DNA of 64,000 nt from Flaviflagellibacter sp963786225 (GTDB lineage Bacteria; Pseudomonadota; Alphaproteobacteria; Rhizobiales; Methylopilaceae): contig CAWAYQ010000006.1 of assembly GCA_963786225.1 (NCBI GenBank), positions 186,001 through 250,000 on the forward strand, given 5' to 3'. Made by a program: the position numbers and the translations under genes. This document shows, piece after piece, positions 17,103 through 26,700 of the stretch. Positions within the stretch are counted from its first letter, which is position 1; each line of letters begins with the position of its first letter. The notes under the pieces are model-generated. The model saw only the letters and a program-made list of their open reading frames with translations. It ran no database searches and was not told where the DNA came from.

Positions 17103-18379
17103 CCATCGCCGTCTTCCTGGGATCGCTGCTCGGCCTCATGGCCTTCGGCATGCCGATCGCCTTCGCGCTGATCCTCAGCGGCGTCGCGCTGATGGTGCAT
17201 TTGGATTTTTTCGACGCCCAGCTGCTCGCGCAAAATCTGCTGGGTGGCGCCGATAATTTCCCGCTCATGGCGGTACCGTTCTTCCTGCTTGCCGGAGAGC
17301 TGATGAATGCCGGCGGAATCTCGCGTCGCATCGTCGATCTCGCGGTGACCTTGTTCGGCCACATCCCGGGCGGCCTGGGTTATGTTGCGATCGGCGCCGC
17401 GGTCCTGCTCGCGAGCCTGTCCGGGTCGGCCATCGCCGATACCGCGGCGGTGGCAGCGCTGCTCGTGCCGATGATGCGTTCCAACGGCTACAATCTGGAG
17501 CGCTCGTCCGGCCTGATCGCATCCTCCGGCATCATCGCGCCGATGCTGCCGCCGAGCATGTCCTTCATCATCTACGGCGTCGCGGCGAACGTCTCGATCA
17601 CCAAACTGTTCATGGCGGGCATCGCGCCCGGCCTGATGATGGCGGCAACCCTTGTACTGACATGGCGCTGGATCGCCCGGCGGGAAACCAGCGTCCCCCT
17701 TCAACAGCGTCAGCCCTGGCGCGTGCGCGTTCGGGCGTTCCTGGATGCGTTCTGGGCGCTGCTGATGCCGATCATCATCATCGGCGGCTTGCGGGGAGGC
17801 GTGTTCACGCCGACGGAAGCGGCCGTCGTGGCCGCGGTCTATGCGCTGTTCATCGGCCTGTTTGTCTATCGCGGCCTCAAGATCGGCGATCTGCCGCGCG
17901 TCTTCATATCGGCGGCGAAGACCACCGCCGTGGTGATGTTCCTCGTCGCGTCCGCGATCTTCACGTCCTACATGATCACGCTCGCCGATCTGCCGGGCCA
18001 GGTCATCTCGCTGCTCGAGCCGGTGCTCGATCATCCGAAGCTCCTGATGGCCGCGATCATGGTGCTGCTGACTTTGGTCGGCACGGCGATGGATCTCACG
18101 CCGACGATCCTCATTCTCGCGCCGGTCCTCGCGCCGCTTGTCACGCGCGCCGGGATCGACCCGATCTATTTCGGCGTGATGTTCGTGATGGTCGGCGCGG
18201 TCGGTCTTCTGACCCCGCCGGTCGGGACGGTGCTGAACGTCGTCTGCGGCGTGGCCGGAGTCAGCATGGAGGGCGTCATCCGCGGCGTCTGGCCGTATGT
18301 GGTCGCCTACACCGTGCTGCTCGGCCTGTTCGTCGTCTTCCCCGAACTCATCACCGTGCCGGCCGGCTGGCTGCACTGA
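17099..18379 (+). CDS. TRAP transporter large membrane subunit (DctM-like)
   Basis: 426 residues with about twelve hydrophobic helices. Start ATG 17099 overlaps the DctQ stop; the frame is open further upstream but lacks a ribosome site there. Conserved DctM segments include FGMPIAFALILSGVAL, SGSAIADTAAVAALLVPMM, MLPPSMSFIIYGV and LLTPPVGTVLNVVCG. It is the ion-coupled channel for the sugar acid captured by the DctP protein encoded downstream. Confidence 0.94.
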   Translation: MTIAVFLGSLLGLMAFGMPIAFALILSGVALMVHLDFFDAQLLAQNLLGGADNFPLMAVPFFLLAGELMNAGGISRRIVDLAVTLFGHIPGGLGYVAIGAAVLLASLSGSAIADTAAVAALLVPMMRSNGYNLERSSGLIASSGIIAPMLPPSMSFIIYGVAANVSITKLFMAGIAPGLMMAATLVLTWRWIARRETSVPLQQRQPWRVRVRAFLDAFWALLMPIIIIGGLRGGVFTPTEAAVVAAVYALFIGLFVYRGLKIGDLPRVFISAAKTTAVVMFLVASAIFTSYMITLADLPGQVISLLEPVLDHPKLLMAAIMVLLTLVGTAMDLTPTILILAPVLAPLVTRAGIDPIYFGVMFVMVGAVGLLTPPVGTVLNVVCGVAGVSMEGVIRGVWPYVVAYTVLLGLFVVFPELITVPAGWLH

Positions 18380-18428
18380 CGAGAACACATAAAAGCGGAG
18401 CATGTCGGACAAACCCAAGGAGGAAACC

Positions 18429-19433
18429 ATGAAACGGATACTGATGGCGGCCCTGATGCTGGGGCTCGGCACCGCGGCGGGCGCGGCCCAGGATGTACAG
18501 ACGCGGCTGATCCGGTTCGGCTACGGCCTCAACGAAGACAGCAACCAGGGCCGCGCGGTGCGGATGTTCGCGGCCGAGGTGGACAAGGCGAGCGGCGGAA
18601 AGATGAAGGTGCGCGGCATCGGCGCGGCGGCGCTCGGCCCCGACGTGCAGATGCAGAACGCCTTAATCGGCGGCGCGCAGGAGATGATGGTCGGATCGAC
18701 AGCGACGCTTGTCGGCACCGTGAAGGAATTCGCGGTCTGGGACGTGCCGTTCCTGTTCGCCAACGAGAAGGAGGCCGACGCCGTTCTCGACGGTCCCGTC
18801 GGCCAGAAGCTGCTCGACAGCCTGCAGACCAAGGGCCTTGTCGGGCTGGTCTATTGGGAAAACGGTTTCCGCAATCTGACCAACAGCCGCCGCAAGATCG
18901 AGAGCGCGGAGGACCTCGCCGGCATCAAGCTGCGGGTGATGCAGAACCCGGTCTTCCTCGACACCTTCAAGGCGGCCGGCGCGAGCCCCGTCCCGATGGC
19001 GTTTTCGGAACTCTTCACCGCGCTCGAGACCAAGGCGGTCGACGGCCAGGAGAACCCGTACACGACGATTCTGTCGTCGAAATTCTACGAGGTGCAGAAA
19101 TATCTGACGGTGACGAACCACGTCTACAGTCCGTGGATCCTGCTCGCGAGCAAGCAGTGGTGGGACAAGCTCTCCGCCGGCGAGAAAAAGATCATCAGCG
19201 ACGCCGCAATCGCCTCGCGCGCGTTCGAACGGGAGGACACCCGCGCCCAGGCAAAGAAGGCGCTGGAAGACCTGAAAGTCGCCGGGATGGAAATCTCGGT
19301 CATGCCCGAAACGGAGGTGACGAAGCTTCGCGACAAGGCCAAAGCGGTGACACAGACGGTGGTGACCTCGATCGGACAGCCGCTTTGGGACGAGGTTCAG
19401 GCCGAGTTGGAAAAGGCCCGGAGCGCGAAGTAA
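18429..19433 (+). CDS. TRAP transporter substrate-binding protein (DctP-like)
   Basis: 334 residues from ATG 18429, preceded by AAGGAGGAAACC. A Sec signal peptide ends near residue 20 (AAGAA). Family features are FGYGLNEDSNQGRAVRMFAAEV near the mature N-terminus and the carboxylate-binding Arg in GIKLRVMQNPVFLDTFKAAGA, followed by PMAFSELFTALETKAVDGQENP. It binds the substrate in the periplasm. Given gluconokinase in the same operon, gluconate or a similar aldonate is the likely ligand. Confidence 0.93.
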   Translation: MKRILMAALMLGLGTAAGAAQDVQTRLIRFGYGLNEDSNQGRAVRMFAAEVDKASGGKMKVRGIGAAALGPDVQMQNALIGGAQEMMVGSTATLVGTVKEFAVWDVPFLFANEKEADAVLDGPVGQKLLDSLQTKGLVGLVYWENGFRNLTNSRRKIESAEDLAGIKLRVMQNPVFLDTFKAAGASPVPMAFSELFTALETKAVDGQENPYTTILSSKFYEVQKYLTVTNHVYSPWILLASKQWWDKLSAGEKKIISDAAIASRAFEREDTRAQAKKALEDLKVAGMEISVMPETEVTKLRDKAKAVTQTVVTSIGQPLWDEVQAELEKARSAK

Positions 19434-19583
19434 TCGACGAGGAGCAGGCGGGAGATCCCTTCCACCTGCTCCTGCTCCGAAGTGGTGAGATCCACGGCTT
19501 CTGCGGCCGCAATCTGCCGCTTGTGAAGGTCAGGTTCCCCTTCGAAACGATCCGCTCGGCGACAATGCCTCCCGCGGCAAAAT

Positions 19584-20307
19584 TCAAAGGGGCGGTTCAA
19601 AGTTTGCTTGACGAAACTTCTGATGCGCAACGACGGCTGCGACACGATTGTTGGCGCGGTACTTACGCATGATGCTGGTCATGTAGTATTTTATAGACTT
19701 CTCTTTCAAGCTCAGCTTGCTTGCGATCTGCCGGTTCGTTAGCCCGTTTTCAACTTCACGCAATATTAGTGTCTCGCGATCGGTCAGCCTCGCTTCGTCT
19801 TCCTTCGAGGATTGGCTTTTGCGCTGAACGGCCCGCAATAGCTTGGTCGCGAACTCGGGCGACACAAATGTTTCGTTGTTGAACACTGCCCAGATCGCGG
19901 TCTTCAGTTCGTTCGCGGAGATGCCTTTCAGAATATAGCCCTTCGCCCCTGCGTTCAGCGCGTCGATCGCAATATCGGGGCTGTCGCAGACAGTAAGGAC
20001 AATGCAACGGACCGAAGGGGCGTGGGTGATAATTTCACTTATTGCTTCGATTCCGCCGCCTGGAATTCCGAGATCAATGATGGCGATGTCAGGGTGATCG
20101 GTCTTGGCGATTTCAATAGCGTCAGCCGCGCTTACGCCCTCGGCCACGACGCTTGAACCGCGGCTCGTTGCCGAGAATCGCGGCAAGGCCATGCCTGACG
20201 ATCGGGTGATCGTCGACGACAGCGATGGATACGCGCGCGAGGCTATTCCTGAGGCCGCTTTTCAAAGCGCCATCTGGATTTGCTGTCCTGCGTCCCGGGC
20301 CTGCCAT
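19584..20307 (-). pseudogene. NarL/LuxR-type response regulator, split by a frameshift near 20158
   Basis: The N-terminal frame from ATG 20307 reads VSIAVVDDHPIVRHGLAAIL and runs out of frame after GNEPRFK. The neighbouring frame continues the receiver (VVAEGVSAADAIEIAK, phospho-acceptor Asp in IAIIDLGIPG). It ends with a LuxR helix-turn-helix (LTDRETLILREVENGLTNRQIA). Removing one C near 20158 restores a single protein of about 240 residues. It is encoded downstream of the HPK7-type kinase at 20.5-21.9 kb and is its probable partner. Either a sequencing error or a fresh mutation explains the break. Confidence 0.8.
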
Positions 20308-20481
20308 GACGCCGATCCCCTCGTGGGGCCCCGAAGGTCTTTCTCTCAGTACCTTCTAAACACCCGACAATAACGTTGCCGGAAAAGGTGTAACGTCAAC
20401 AAAAAAAGGCTCATGAACTTACCCTCCGTTCGCAACAACACCTCTCGAGCGGAATTCCTCGAACTCATTGATCCGTTTCGA

Positions 20482-21939
20482 TTACTCAGGGTGACCAACG
20501 CCGTAAGTCAATGGGATTTGGCACGACACCTCAGTGCCCTGCAGATCGCGAGACCTCAATTCCATGCTGCCGCCCAGAGATTCCACGCGGTACTTCATTC
20601 CCAATACCCCGAGGCGTTCCGTAGTCGGGGTGTCTCGGGATCCGGAAACACCGATCCCGGGGCCGGAATCGCGAATGGACAGGAGCAGCAGGCCGCCTTT
20701 CACAGAAAGCGAAACCTCCTGACCTGCTCCGCCCGCATGCTTGTAAGCGTTGGTCAACGCCTCCTGGGTGACGCGCCCGATGCAACGGATGACGTCTTTC
20801 GGAAGCGGCTCTGGAATTCCTGTCGCCTCGAACGCGACATGTGAACCGGTGCGACGTTCATGCCCGCGGACGATCGACTGCAGGAGCCCGACCAGGTCCG
20901 TTTCTTCGAGATTGGGCAGGAACAGGCCTGTCGAGATGGATCGAAGCTCGTTGAGGGCATCCAATGCGGCGCTCTGCACCTCCTCGACTACGGTGTGCGA
21001 GATCGATTTCGGATCCGGAACCGCCTTCAACAGCTCATCGATTTCCTCAAGTCGTAAAAGCACGAAAGCCAGAAGTTGGGCCGGTCCATCATGCAACTCC
21101 GCGCCCACTCGCTTTTGAATCATATCGTCGATCCGGCAGCTTCCCGCATCGCCGCGTGCATCTTCTCTCGGAGGCGCTCATTGGTGCGGTGCAGTTTGGC
21201 CTGCTCGCGGAGCTTAAGCTTTAGCGCGGCCTTCTGCCGATCGATCGTCGCGCTGCCGCGGTAAACGATCGCGAACAGGAGCAGAAGCATTCCGACCGCC
21301 GACCCGCCGACGACCAGCCAATTGTCGAGGGCCGCCTTGAACAACTCGGCGTTGAGGCGCTCGGCGTTCTCGTAGAACTCGCCGACGGCGATTACCTCCC
21401 TGGTGCCGGTTTTATAGAGTGGGGCATAGATCTCGTAGAGTGGTACAGCGAGCGTTCGTTCGAAGGCGTTTTCCTCCTCGTCGAGTGCATTGAGATGTCC
21501 CTGGACCTCACCGCGCAGCGCCGGTTCGATTTCCGCAGGATCGAATTGCCGTCCGATCAGGTCTTTTTGCCTGCTGTAGGCAATCGTTCCATCGGGTAGC
21601 CAGACCTTGACCGACAGGACGTGGCCACGCAGGGCCAGGTTGGAACTGATTTCGTCGAGCTTGGCCAGGCTCTCGGGTGGCAACGGCCCGCCTGATGCCA
21701 GTGCCTTGAATATGTGGCTCTAGGAAGCTCTCCATATAAGCGGCACCGGCTTCAGCGCTGCTGTGAAGGACGCCTTCCTCGATCCGGCCGCTGATCCAAG
21801 ATCCGACCGATATCATCGTCACGCCGAGGACAAGAGACGCCGCCAGCGCGAATTGCTCGAAGAGCGTGCGCCGTTTGAACCAAGGTCCAAGCCATTTGGT
21901 CCAACGGGCCGCTCTTTCAAACTTAAGTCCAGTCCACAT
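20482..21939 (-). pseudogene. HPK7-type sensor histidine kinase, interrupted by frameshifts near 21704 and 21120
   Basis: ATG 21939 starts a membrane kinase with a first helix at FEQFALAASLVLGVTMISVG. A one-base insertion near 21704 moves the frame into a periplasmic sensor part (LDEISSNLALRGHVLSVKV) and a second helix (NWLVVGGSAVGMLLLLFAIVY), followed by a coiled coil. That frame stops at 21120. The kinase core begins at an overlapping ATG at 21123, with the H-box RVGAELHDGPAQLL, then an HATPase domain with LTNAYKHAGG and DSGPGIGV. The two parts joined make about 485 residues. The ATGA overlap could allow two proteins by coupling, but the H-box linker reads as one family protein. It pairs with the response regulator at 19.6 kb. 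Confidence 0.8.
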
Positions 21940-21987
21940 CTCGTCGTACTTCCCACAGAGATCATAGACGTTCGATAGTATTATCGT

Positions 21988-22023
21988 GCGACCTAGGTAG
22001 TATTATTCATGCGCCTTAGGTCG
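21988..22023. promoter_or_regulatory. Paired ACCTAGGT-type operator sites, copy 1
   Basis: GCGACCTAGGTAG (21988-22000) and GCGCCTTAGGTCGC (22010-22023) are related palindromes whose centres are 23 bp apart, about two helical turns. They lie between the sensor kinase start and the PepSY/cytochrome b genes. The same pair recurs before the haem peroxidase at 23652-23688. They are good candidates for the response regulator's binding sites. The remainder of 21940-22254 is AT-richer than its surroundings and shows no gene. Confidence 0.5.
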
Positions 22024-22254
22024 CTTTATTTAATATAGAAACATGCCATTATTTAAAGTATCGTTACAGGTCTGAGAGTATCTAAGTCTATGCAGTTGAT
22101 GCAAGAGATGGAGAGCAGTTTCGTGGCTAAAAGCGCACGTATTGATGTAGCACTCTTCAAAACGATTGCATCGATCATTCGACGTTTAAATCGGAATTTG
22201 TGACGTAATCAGCAGACCAAACAGCAGTCTTTAGCTTACTACAAGGAGGTAACC

Positions 22255-22527
22255 ATGCAGATCCATCGCGCAGTGATGCTTGCCGTGCTCGCCCTATCCC
22301 CCACCGTCGCCATGGCCGGCCCAAACTGCACCACCGAGCCGCAGGCAAAGTGGATGTCCGAAGAGGCGATGAAGGCCAAGATCGACGGTCTCGGCTACAA
22401 GGTGAAAAATTTCAAGGTAACAACCGGCAGCTGCTACGAGATCTATGGATGGACCAAGGACAACAAAAAGGCCGAAGTCTATTTCCATCCGGTGACCGGC
22501 GACGTTGTCAAATCCGAGATCGAGTAA
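22255..22527 (+). CDS. Exported PepSY-domain protein
   Basis: A 90-residue protein preceded by AAGGAGG. A Sec signal peptide ends at AMA (about residue 21). The mature part is a single small PepSY-like domain: EEAMKAKIDGLGYKVKNFKV, then CYEIYGWTKDNKKAEVYFHP and GDVVKSEIE. Two cysteines (about residues 25 and 60) may form a disulfide. Similar proteins are commonly encoded beside a membrane cytochrome b, as here, and may assist electron transfer or sense the periplasm. The molecular role is not established. Confidence 0.85.
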   Translation: MQIHRAVMLAVLALSPTVAMAGPNCTTEPQAKWMSEEAMKAKIDGLGYKVKNFKVTTGSCYEIYGWTKDNKKAEVYFHPVTGDVVKSEIE

Positions 22528-22531
22528 GGCC

Positions 22532-23116
22532 ATGTTCGCGGATCCAAAGAGCGCGGAGGGGTCAAGCCCCTCCGCGGGTGCGGCAAAGGTCAGGTCCGCG
22601 GGTGCGGCAAAGGTCAAGGTGTGGGACCCGGTCGTTCGGCTGTTCCATTGGACCGTGGTGGCTGGGTGCGTCCTCGACCTCTGGGTGCTCGAAACCGGCA
22701 AGTTGCATCGCATGACCGGCTACGCCATCGCCGTTGCGCTGGCGATCCGGCTCGTCTGGGGCTTTATCGGAACGCGTCATGCGCTATTTTCAGATTTTTT
22801 TCCTACTCCTCGCAGGACAAAGGTTCATGTTTCGGCGCTTATGACCGGGCAGGACGATCGCTATGTCGGCCACTCCCCGCTGGGGGCGATTTGCATGCTG
22901 CTGCTGATGGCACTGCTCGCCTCGACGTGCCTGACCGGCTGGATGATGGGACTGGACGCATTCTGGGGAGACGAGTGGCTCGAAGAGCTCCACGACCTCT
23001 TCGCGAATGCCATCATGCTTCTGGCCATCGCCCACTTTCTGGCCGCGATCGTCGAAAGCTGGCGGCATCGGGAGAATTTGATCTGGTCCATGATCACCGG
23101 CAAAAAGCGCCCCTGA
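22532..23116 (+). CDS. Membrane cytochrome b (b561 / Ni-Fe hydrogenase b-type family)
   Basis: About 194 residues from ATG 22532, 4 nt after the PepSY stop. Four hydrophobic helices carry the expected haem-ligand histidines: RLFHWTVV, GKLHRMTGY, EELHDLFA and AIAHFLAAI. The pattern KVWDPVVRLFHW is typical of the family. It would pass electrons between the quinone pool and a periplasmic partner, possibly connected with the PepSY protein. The N-terminus contains a 24-bp tandem duplication that repeats AGAAKVRS/AGAAKVKV. A decayed response-regulator start follows at once. Confidence 0.88.
   Translation: MFADPKSAEGSSPSAGAAKVRSAGAAKVKVWDPVVRLFHWTVVAGCVLDLWVLETGKLHRMTGYAIAVALAIRLVWGFIGTRHALFSDFFPTPRRTKVHVSALMTGQDDRYVGHSPLGAICMLLLMALLASTCLTGWMMGLDAFWGDEWLEELHDLFANAIMLLAIAHFLAAIVESWRHRENLIWSMITGKKRP
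22572..22619 (+). repeat. 24-bp tandem duplication in the cytochrome b 5' end
   Basis: Two adjacent 24-bp units differ at about one position near their ends and encode a repeated SAGAAKV-type octapeptide. The reading frame is kept. Just upstream, GGAGGGG and CCCCTCC form a small inverted repeat. Confidence 0.7.
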
Positions 23117-23123
23117 GCCAAAG

Positions 23124-23231
23124 ATGCGCATGCTTCTGATCGACGACAGCGGCTCGAACAGCAGAGTGCTTACGAACCGTGAGATCACCGAAAGCAGCTC
23201 GATCAGCTTGAAGACGGCGAAACACCACTGA
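23124..23231 (+). pseudogene. Stub of an OmpR-type response regulator start
   Basis: Eight bases after the cytochrome b stop, ATG 23124 opens a 35-codon frame starting MRMLLIDDSGSNSRVL, then degenerates and stops. MRMLLI-[ED]-D is the usual N-terminus of OmpR/PhoP-type regulators, and such a regulator commonly follows PepSY and cytochrome b genes. After about seven codons similarity is lost, near the junction with the degraded kinase copy on the other strand. I read it as a deletion remnant. Confidence 0.4.
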
Positions 23232-23234
23232 CGA

Positions 23235-23604
23235 TCTGTTGCAGACAGATGGACGCCAGGAACCGTCTCGAGGTCGTCGTCGCGGCGCAGAAGATGGACG
23301 GCGCTCCCGGGCATCAAGGGTTCGGTTCTCGCTTTCCAGAAACTGATTTTCGGAAGGCCCGGCTCCCGGCCGACCAATCCAATCGCACGTACCGCGGTCC
23401 GCAGCACCGGCCAAAATCGCACGAGCGCGTGCTTGGACGCCTTTCCGCGATCCGACCGCTCCAACAGCCGACGATAACATCGTCAAGCCGAGGACAGAGT
23501 GACGCTGCCATGGCGATTGCTCGAAGAGCGTGCGCCGTTTGAACCAAGGTCCAAACTTCCTTGGTCCAATGGGCCTCTCTTTCAAACTTAAGTCCAGTCC
23601 ACAT
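23235..23604 (-). pseudogene. Degraded second copy of the sensor kinase 5' end
   Basis: The minus strand from ATG 23604 starts MWTGLKFEREAHWTK, matching the intact kinase N-terminus MWTGLKFERAARWTK. Over the next 100 codons the match is scattered among frames (KRRTLFEQ, LGLTML). The non-coding stretch upstream, including the paired ACCTAGGT sites and GCTTTATTTAA, is also duplicated. The copy has several indels and no kinase core. It is a true pseudogene, unlike the neighbouring frameshifted but well-preserved genes. Confidence 0.75.
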
Positions 23605-23651
23605 CCCGTCGTATCTCCGCAGAGTACCTAGACTTTTGAGAGAATTATTGC

Positions 23652-23688
23652 GCGACCTAGGTAGTATTCTTCGTGCGACCTAGGTGGC
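23652..23688. promoter_or_regulatory. Paired ACCTAGGT operator sites, copy 2, ahead of the haem peroxidase
   Basis: GCGACCTAGGTAG (23652-23664) and GCGACCTAGGTGGC (23675-23688) contain two exact ACCTAGGT palindromes 23 bp apart. They lie about 80 nt before the peroxidase ATG and match the pair at 21988-22023 in sequence and spacing. Confidence 0.55.
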
Positions 23689-23768
23689 TTTATTTAAAAT
23701 CAGAAATGTGGAAGTCTTGAAGGTAGTTACAGTAATCCGCCCATCCTCTTGGAGCATGGAGTGCCGCT

Positions 23769-26700
23769 ATGCCGTCCTTTACTATCAACAAGGCTGATCT
23801 TGATTTCCTTCTGGAGCAAGTCACCATTGGCACCGACTACAGCCAGCTCACCAATGCGCTCGATCCGCGTGGTTTGCGCGAGGTGTCGGGCGGCAACAAC
23901 AACCTGGTTGGCTCCTCGGTTGGCACCCCTGGCCCGTTCGTGCCGGGGCCCTACACGAACTTCTAGGGGAGGCCGATCAGGATTTCCTGCGGCTCTCGCC
24001 GACGAGCTACGATCCCGCCGGCCCCGATGCCGCCTACGCGACGCTCGGCAACGGCAGCTCCGGCAATGTGGCGGACGCCACGCCGCGCCTCGTCTCGAAT
24101 CTCGTCTCCTCGATGTTCACGACAGGGACCTATGCGAACCCGGCTGCGGTCGAGGAGCCATGGCGGATTTTTACGGAGACAACGCCCCTCCTGTCCTCCC
24201 AGGCACTAATCCCGATCCTGACGTCGCCTTCATGCCGACGGCCGGCGTGCTGGGTGGCGGACGGTACAATGCCTGGTTCGTCGCCTTCGGCCAGTTCTTC
24301 GATCACGGCCTCGATTTCGTCGAGAAGGGCGCGAGCGGCACCATCACGATCGAGATCAAGCCGGATGATCCGCTCTACGTCGATCCGTCCGACCCCGGCT
24401 ACGTGGCCGGCGTGTCGAACATCATGCGCGTGTCGCGGGCGAACCTCGCCAATCCGGCGAGCGACTTCAATCCGGACGGAACGCTGATCGCCGGCACCAC
24501 GCCGATCTACAAGAATAACACCGGCCTGCTGATCGACCAGAGCCAGACCTACGGCTCGCACGAGAGCGTGAACGCCTTCCTGCGTGAATATAGCGCCACC
24601 GGAACGCCGACCGGCCGCCTCGTGACGGGCTCCGGCGACGCAAACGGTGACCTCGTGACGGACGGTCTTGCAACCTGGGCCGACGTCAAGGCCAACGCGT
24701 TGAATATCGGTGTGATCCTGACGGATCAGGACGTCACCGACGCGCCGGTGCTGCGGGTCGATGCCACGGGCAAGCTGCTGTTCACACCCAGCGCAACTGA
24801 TTGGGCGACAAACTCGATCGTTATCGGTCCACAAAGCGCCGACGATCCCTTCATGCGCAATCCGGACGGCACCGTGATGCGCACGAACCAGGCGTTCCTG
24901 ATCGACATCAACCCCGCGGCCGATCCGAATTTCCTGTTCGACGGCCCAGGGTACGACGCCGCTCTGCTCAACGCCCACTACATCACCGGCGACGGGCGGG
25001 CGAACGAAAACTTCATGCTGACGGCCGTGCACCACGTGTTCCACGAGGAGCACAACTTCCAGGTCGAGAACATCAAGGCCGCGATCCTCGCCACGGCTGA
25101 TGCCGCCTTCATCGCCCAATGGCAGACGGCCCCTGGCGTGTGGGACGGCGAGAAGCTGTTCCAGGCCGCGCGCCTGATCACCGAGTCCGAGTACAACCAC
25201 ATCGCGGTCGACCAATATGTCGGCACGCTCTATGGCGCGCTGCCGGAGTTCGTGTCCTATTCCTCCGACGTCGACATGAGCGTCAGCCTGGAGTTCAGCC
25301 AGGCCGTGTTCCGCCTCGGCCACTCGATGCTGACCGAGACCTTCAAGGTTCGATACGGACCCGCGCAATTCCTGGCCGACACCGAGGGATTCTCGGACGT
25401 GCCGCTCCTGGATGCCTTCCTCAATCCGACGCAGTTTGCCGATCTCGGCCCGGCGGCGATCACGGCCGGCATGGTGCGGACCTACGGCAACGAGGTGGAC
25501 GAGTTCGTCACGCCGGCCCTGCAGCAGAGCCTGCTCGGCCAGCCGCTCGATCTCGCCACGATCAACATCGCGCGCGGTCGCGATGTCGGCCTGCCCGACG
25601 CACAACGAACTGCGTCAGCAGATCTATGACGGCCTGACCCAGTCCAGCGGCGGCAACGGCGCCGCGCTGGCGCCTTACACCAGCTGGCAGGACTACGGCG
25701 ACCACCTGCGCCACCCGGGCACGCTCGTCAACATGATCGCGGCCTATGCGCGTGGCGGCGATGCGTTCGGCGATGCGATCGTCGCCGCCCGCGACGCTTA
25801 TCTCAACTCCGGCGGCACTCTCGATGCGATTCGAGATGCGGCGCAGGCCGTTGTCGACGCGTACGCAGTTGGCGATCCGGCCGCGGTGACGTTCATGCAA
25901 GGGACCCCGACTTACAACCCGGGCACCGGGCAATGGGAATTCACCGGGGGCGACCAGGGCTTCTGGGATGTCGATCTGTGGATCGGCGGGCTTGCCGAGC
26001 GGCCGTTGTTCGACGGTCCCCTGGGCACGACCTTCAGCTACGTCCTGCTCGACTTCGCGCAGCGGCAGCAGGACGGCGACCGGTTCTATTATCTCTTCCG
26101 CACGCCCATGGGCACGCAATCTCGGCAACGAGATCATTGACAACCATTTCACCGACCTGGTGCAGCGCGCGACCGGGCTCGAGCACCTGAACGGCGACGT
26201 CTTCATCACGCCCGATGCGGTCTTTGAGCTTGGCCTCAACCCCGACGGCACCGACGCCAATACCAACGACTTCTTCGACGCCTCGACCCAGACGATCACC
26301 TATGTCGACGGCACCCAGGGCCCGGCCAGCGGCGCTCATCTCATCATCGCCGGCAACAACGGCCATGATTACCTCAAGGGCGGGCTCGGCGACGACACCA
26401 TCTACGGCGATGCCGGCAACGACTTCATCCAGGGCAGCCAGGGCAACGACCACCTCTATGGCGGCGACGGCGACGACACGATCCACGACGACGAGAACGA
26501 CGACTTCATCCGCGGCGGCAACGGCAACGACCGGATCTTCGCCGGCGGCGGCGCGCTCGATACCCTGTTCGGCGATGAGGGCGACGACGAGCTCCATGGC
26601 GGCGACGGCATCGACGAGGTGCTGGGCGGCGAAGGCGACGACATGCTCTTCGGTGAAGGCGACACCGACGTCCTGTTCGGCGAGAACGGCAATGACTACC

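Noticed and set aside
17024..18472. 482-codon minus-strand frame over the TRAP large subunit
   Set aside because: DctM on the plus strand has all expected motifs; the antisense frame is His/Asp/Arg-rich without domains.
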